Below are positions 52,144 through 57,745 of a stretch of DNA of 57,745 bases, one piece after another. The stretch is from Planctomycetota bacterium (GTDB lineage Bacteria; Planctomycetota; B15-G4), in assembly GCA_029259695.1 (NCBI GenBank), contig JAJDEQ010000227.1, forward strand, positions 1 to 57,745, in the 5' to 3' direction. Positions within the stretch are counted from its first letter, which is position 1, and each line of letters begins with the position of its first letter. The translations under genes and the position numbers were made by a program. A model generated the notes under the pieces. That model was not told where the DNA came from. It saw only the letters and a program-made list of their open reading frames with translations, and did not search any database.

Positions 52144-52338
52144 TCAGGAGATGTAGCCGAGGCCCTTGAGCTTGTTCTTGATGTCCTCGTCGCTCTCGGA
52201 ATCTTCGAACTGCGAGAGCTCCTTCTCGAGGATGTGCGTGATGAACTCCTCCACCGTCGCGTAGCCGGCGGTGTCGGACACCCGCTTCAGTCGATCGATG
52301 AGGTCCTTGTCCAGCTTGACCTTGCCGCCTCCGAACAT
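52144..52338 (-). CDS. 64-residue protein with ribbon-helix-helix-like N-terminus and acidic GYI tail
   Basis: The N-terminus reads VKLDKDLIDRLKRVSDTAGY and VEEFITHILEKEL, a strand-helix-helix pattern like small RHH proteins. The C-terminus is acidic and ends DEDIKNKLKGLGYIS. Lys-rich helix 1 and the GGGK start look conserved in design. A ribosome site (AGGAG on the minus strand) precedes the ATG. It lies between the EMC3-like gene and the hydrolase genes with short gaps, so probably in their operon. DNA binding is possible but not shown. Confidence 0.8.
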   Translation of the reverse strand: MFGGGKVKLDKDLIDRLKRVSDTAGYATVEEFITHILEKELSQFEDSESDEDIKNKLKGLGYIS

Positions 52339-52409
52339 CGTGCTTCTCCTTGGGATTCGCGGTTGGGTTTGGGGAAGTGGGGCCGCTGCCGGCCCGGGCG
52401 AGGATTGTC

Positions 52410-54455
52410 CTACTTGAAGATGGACGTGCCCACCATGCCGTCGGCCGGGGGCAGTCCGTAGTGGTCGAGCAGTGTCGCCGTGAGGTCGGTCAGATCGTGA
52501 CCGTCGCCCGGGATCTTGCGGTTGCTGAGCAGGATGCCGGGGACGACCTCGGGGGCCATCAGGTGGTTGCCGGTGAAGCCCACCTCGTCGTTGTCCGCCA
52601 GGACCGGCTCGCCGGTGATCTCGCCCAGGGTCGAGGCGTCCGAACAGCCGTAGCCGGCGTCGTAGCCGACGACCAGATCGGGGGCCTCGGCCACCCGCTC
52701 GCCGGAGTACACCTCGGTGCTCTTGCGCGCGTGCAGCACGACGCGGCGTCCGGGTTGGGCGGGGTCGGTCAGGGCCTCCAGCTTGGCGCTGATCTCGCTC
52801 AGCAGGGCGTCGGCCTCGGAGGGGGCGACGATGCCGTCCCGCTCGCGGCCCTCGAGGTTGAGGTAGACGCCGTTGAAGCCCATGCCGTAGGCCCGGGTCG
52901 CCTCCCAGTCGATGCCGTCGAAGACGCTCGCGCTGGTCTTCCCCTCCTGCAGCACGAGGTAGCCCTCCTGCACCAGCCAGTCGTTGAGGTGCAGGACGCG
53001 CGTCTGGGCCTGGAAGCCGTGGTCGCTCATCACGATCAGCAGGGCGTCCTCGGGCAGCGCGGCGCGCACGTCACCGAGGGTCTTGTCGACGCGCTCGTAG
53101 AAACCCTCGATCACGCCCTGGTAGCGGGGTGAGTGCTCCGGGTCGAAGGCCGGGTGCCGCGGCGCGGCGGGGTTCTTGGGGTCGTCGTGGCGCCAGAGCA
53201 TGTGGCTCTGCAGGTCGATGTCCGACAGGTACATGAAGCTGGCGTCGCCGCGATCGAAGCGCCGCAGCGCCAGGTCGAGCATGGCGTCGCCGTCCTGGTG
53301 GACGAGTTCGACCTGTGCCAGGTAGTCGTCGTCGTCGAACAGGCCGTCGCGGAGGGCGTTGGTCTCCTCGGGCATGCCCTGCGTGTAGAAGTGTCCGAGT
53401 TCCTCGAACATCCACTCCGAGCCGTCGTCCGGCGTGGTCACGGGCTGCGCCGGGAGTCCGGGGTTGATGTTCACCGGCGATGCGTAGAGCCGCAGGTTCG
53501 GACGCACCTCCTTGAGGTAGAAGCGCACGATGCCGGTGAAGTTCAGCGACTGCTCGAGCATGCCGCCGAAGTCCACCTCGAGCCAGTCGCTCCACTCGCC
53601 GGCTTCGATGATCGTCTCGGAGCGGCCCTCACCCACGTCGATCCAGATGGCGTCGGCTACCGGGTCGACGCGAATCACGAGCGGCGCGGTGATGTAGTCG
53701 CTCTCGCCCGGGGCCTTGCCGGGCGGGAGGTGCAGCAGGTCGGGCGGTCCCTTGAGCTCGGTGCGCACCGTGTCGGGGCGGTCGTCGCCGTCCTCGTCGT
53801 CGATGTTGACGACGTAGAGATCGGCCTTGAGGCCGTCCATGAGCATCACGTCGGTGTCGTCGGTGTACCAGGTGTAGGTGCCCGGGCTGCCGCGCACGTC
53901 GGTCGTGCCCATGCCGCTCAGGGTCAGGGCTTCGGACGGGGTGGGCGGGTAGTTGCCCGGCATGCGGTAGACCTCGACGTCCACGCCCGCGTCGTCGAGC
54001 ACGTCCCACCAGGGCGTCCCGCTGCGGTTGTTGACCACCTCGTCACCGCCGCTCCAGGGCATGGGCACCACGTACCCGAACAGCGTGATGTAGGTCACCT
54101 CGGCGCCGCTGGGAGGCGGGATCGCCGACGACAGGGGCAGGTAGCTGCCCGGGTCGCGGTGGATGAAGTCGTAGATGCCGTGTCCGCCCGGGTTCATGCC
54201 GGTGACGAAGTTGGACCAGGCCACGGGGCTCTGGGGCGGGTTGCTCGTGCCCAGGGACTGGAATTCACCCTCCCGGGCCAGGCGCGCGAAGTTGGGCATG
54301 CGGCCCTCGTCCATCAGCCGTTGCAGCACGACCGGGTCGACGCCGTCGATGCCGAGCACGAAGACGCCGGGGGGGCCGGCGTCGCTCGGGGAAGCAGTCA
54401 GGATGACCGCGCCCAGCAGTGCCGGGCGGATCCAGCGAAACAACGACGAACTCAT
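52410..54455 (-). CDS. Secreted alkaline-phosphatase-superfamily hydrolase (COG3379/PF01663-like)
   Basis: The 681-residue protein has a signal peptide (about 1-26). Metal- and phosphate-site motifs are in order: FVLGIDGVDP, QSPVAWSNFVTG (nucleophile region), SDIDLQSHMLWRHDD, IVMSDHGFQ and GNHLMAPEVVPG. A large inserted beta-rich cap lies between the first and second groups. Members act as phosphodiesterases or phosphomutases; the substrate is unknown. It is a paralogue of the next gene upstream (aligned GxDGxDP, SPVAWS, IYDF and SDHGF), 64 bp away. Confidence 0.88.
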   Translation of the reverse strand: MSSSLFRWIRPALLGAVILTASPSDAGPPGVFVLGIDGVDPVVLQRLMDEGRMPNFARLAREGEFQSLGTSNPPQSPVAWSNFVTGMNPGGHGIYDFIHRDPGSYLPLSSAIPPPSGAEVTYITLFGYVVPMPWSGGDEVVNNRSGTPWWDVLDDAGVDVEVYRMPGNYPPTPSEALTLSGMGTTDVRGSPGTYTWYTDDTDVMLMDGLKADLYVVNIDDEDGDDRPDTVRTELKGPPDLLHLPPGKAPGESDYITAPLVIRVDPVADAIWIDVGEGRSETIIEAGEWSDWLEVDFGGMLEQSLNFTGIVRFYLKEVRPNLRLYASPVNINPGLPAQPVTTPDDGSEWMFEELGHFYTQGMPEETNALRDGLFDDDDYLAQVELVHQDGDAMLDLALRRFDRGDASFMYLSDIDLQSHMLWRHDDPKNPAAPRHPAFDPEHSPRYQGVIEGFYERVDKTLGDVRAALPEDALLIVMSDHGFQAQTRVLHLNDWLVQEGYLVLQEGKTSASVFDGIDWEATRAYGMGFNGVYLNLEGRERDGIVAPSEADALLSEISAKLEALTDPAQPGRRVVLHARKSTEVYSGERVAEAPDLVVGYDAGYGCSDASTLGEITGEPVLADNDEVGFTGNHLMAPEVVPGILLSNRKIPGDGHDLTDLTATLLDHYGLPPADGMVGTSIFK

Positions 54456-54519
54456 CGGCCCGAAACCTCACCGGCCCGGACCCGCGCACGGGTCCGCAGC
54501 TGCCTGGACGGTACGCGGC

Positions 54520-56793
<2,274 letters not shown>

Positions 56794-56819
56794 GGCGGGG
56801 GCGGGGCCGGCTGGGTCGG

Positions 56820-57431
56820 TCAGATGAAGTTCTGGGCCTTCAACTTATCCACGATCTTGGCTTCCTCGTCAGCCGAAATGTCGGGCGCCGAAGAGGCCGG
56901 GATCAGGCCGCGGTGCTCGAGGTAGCGCAGGATCGTGTCGGTGCTCTCGTCGATCGACTCGTTCTCGGTGTTGACGGTGATCTCGGCGTTCTCGGGCTGC
57001 TCATAGGGATCGTCCACACCGGTGAATCCCTTGATCTCACCTGCCAGGGCCTTCTTGTAGAGGCCCTTCACGTCGCGCTCGGTCAGGGTCTCGATCGAGC
57101 ACTCGGTGAAGACCTCGACGAAGCTGTCGCCGTGCAGGGCGCGCACCTCGCGGCGGATGGCGGCGTAGGGCGAGATGGCGGCGGCGAGGCAGACGACCTC
57201 GTTGCGGGCCAGCAGGTTGGCCACGAAGCCGATGCGGCGGATGTTGGTGTCCCGGTCTTCCTTGCTGAAGCCCAGGCCCTTGCTCAGGTTGGTGCGGATC
57301 ACGTCGCCGTCGAGCAGCTCGACCTTCAGGTCGCGCATCAACAGCTCCTTCTCCACGCGCTTGGCGAGGGTGGTCTTGCCGGCACCGGAGAGTCCGGTGA
57401 ACCAGAGGGTGAGGCCCTTGGTGGTGGTCAT
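56820..57431 (-). CDS. cysC: Adenylylsulfate (APS) kinase with a C-terminal helical extension
   Basis: The 203-residue product has P-loop WFTGLSGAGKTT, LLDGDVIR, GFSKEDRDTNIRR, CLAAAISPY and FTECSIETL, then GVDDPYEQPENAEI. It phosphorylates APS to PAPS, the sulfate donor for sulfotransferases or reduction. About 20 extra residues at the end (DISADEEAKIVDKLKAQNFI) go beyond the usual kinase end. I chose the ATG at 57431, where the kinase domain begins. No ATP sulfurylase or sulfotransferase gene is in view. Confidence 0.95.
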   Translation of the reverse strand: MTTTKGLTLWFTGLSGAGKTTLAKRVEKELLMRDLKVELLDGDVIRTNLSKGLGFSKEDRDTNIRRIGFVANLLARNEVVCLAAAISPYAAIRREVRALHGDSFVEVFTECSIETLTERDVKGLYKKALAGEIKGFTGVDDPYEQPENAEITVNTENESIDESTDTILRYLEHRGLIPASSAPDISADEEAKIVDKLKAQNFI

Positions 57432-57585
57432 GTCGCTCGCATCTCTCTCGTTGGGAAGTCGTAGGGAACGCACCGTCGGGGGCGTTCGTTGGGGCCTGGC
57501 CCGCCGGGCCCGGCCGCGTGGGGGTGAAAGCTCACGATCGGCCACGCGCCGGGGGGCGGCGCGCCGATCGGGGGGGCTGCCCGCG

Positions 57586-57745
57586 TCAGCGGACGAGGCC
57601 CTCCATGAAGGGCACCTCGAAGACCTTCTCGTGCATGATCGGCCCGTGGCCGAAGTAGCCCGACTCACCGAACAGCTCGCCGTGATCGGCGGTGACGGTG
57701 ATGAAGGTGTTCTTGGGGACGATGTCGTACAGCTTGGGGAAGACG
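57586..57745 (-). CDS. C-terminus of an alkaline-phosphatase/sulfatase-superfamily protein (partial)
   Basis: The last 52 codons run in from the window edge to the TGA at 57586-57588. They contain ITVTADHGELFGESGYFGHG, MHEKVFEVPF: the DHGE and late GHG motifs of the sulfatase/phosphoglyceromutase branch (metal-binding Asp and His). The protein ends soon after, shorter than most sulfatases. It precedes cysC by 154 bp, making a third superfamily member in this block. Confidence 0.8.
   Translation of the reverse strand, partial: VFPKLYDIVPKNTFITVTADHGELFGESGYFGHGPIMHEKVFEVPFMEGLVR

Overview
The window is very GC-rich, densely coded DNA from a Gram-negative-type bacterium. The grounds are an LPS-export ATPase (LptB), several lipoprotein signals and two-membrane secretion features. 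The lineage cannot be fixed by eye. A ~720-residue GreA fusion of the kind known in Chlamydiae, a very long FG-GAP repeat protein and a multi-module carboxypeptidase-regulatory-domain protein would suit the PVC group (Planctomycetota and relatives) or another poorly studied phylum. I saw no CRISPR array, tRNA, rRNA, insertion sequence or integrase.

Layout, left to right. 1-5.5 kb: end of a Gly-rich repeat protein, an M16-type peptidase lipoprotein, a secreted unknown, a macrodomain protein, an ECF sigma factor translationally coupled to a membrane-anchored cupin, and a peroxiredoxin-like lipoprotein followed by strong hairpins. 5.5-9.5 kb: a ~720 bp gap, a sigma-54-activator look-alike whose catalytic motifs are lost, and a surface protein with about six CarboxypepD_reg-like modules. 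9.5-13.6 kb: the conserved ybbP-ybbA/tesA locus. 13.7-19.5 kb: an HtrA-like protease, then a coupled three-gene set (14-repeat FG-GAP protein, secreted unknown, PLAT-like protein). 19.6-31.5 kb (minus strand): etfA/etfB, an HD-GYP response regulator, lptB, lepB with a large insert, lepA, rdgB, rph, birA, a FliA/WhiG-type sigma factor with a histone-H1-like tail, and an unknown. 31.8-36 kb (minus): apt, argS, a membrane/periplasmic unknown and a Nudix hydrolase. 36.1-40.9 kb (plus): PyrK-like flavoprotein, SIS phosphosugar isomerase, metallophosphoesterase and a membrane SGNH hydrolase.

41.1-48.9 kb is an acyl-CoA operon with almost every start overlapping the preceding stop: thiolase, 3-hydroxyacyl-CoA dehydrogenase, acyl-CoA dehydrogenase, MeaB-like GTPase, B12-dependent acyl-CoA mutase large and small subunits, a small HTH protein and a second acyl-CoA dehydrogenase. 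The mutase would normally be labelled methylmalonyl-CoA mutase, but its two specificity positions read Phe and Gln, the isobutyryl-CoA mutase pattern. That fits two acyl-CoA dehydrogenases, one for butyryl-CoA and one for isobutyryl-CoA, with electrons passing to the EtfAB encoded at 19.6-21.4 kb.

49-57.7 kb: the GreA fusion on the plus strand, then a convergent minus-strand block with an EMC3/TMCO1-like membrane protein, a 64-residue protein, two paralogous alkaline-phosphatase-superfamily hydrolases, APS kinase and the end of a third alkaline-phosphatase/sulfatase-superfamily protein. The small protein and the APS kinase share a similar acidic-helical C-terminal tail. This block is the best candidate in the window for an undescribed, probably cell-envelope, system. 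Its function is not established here.
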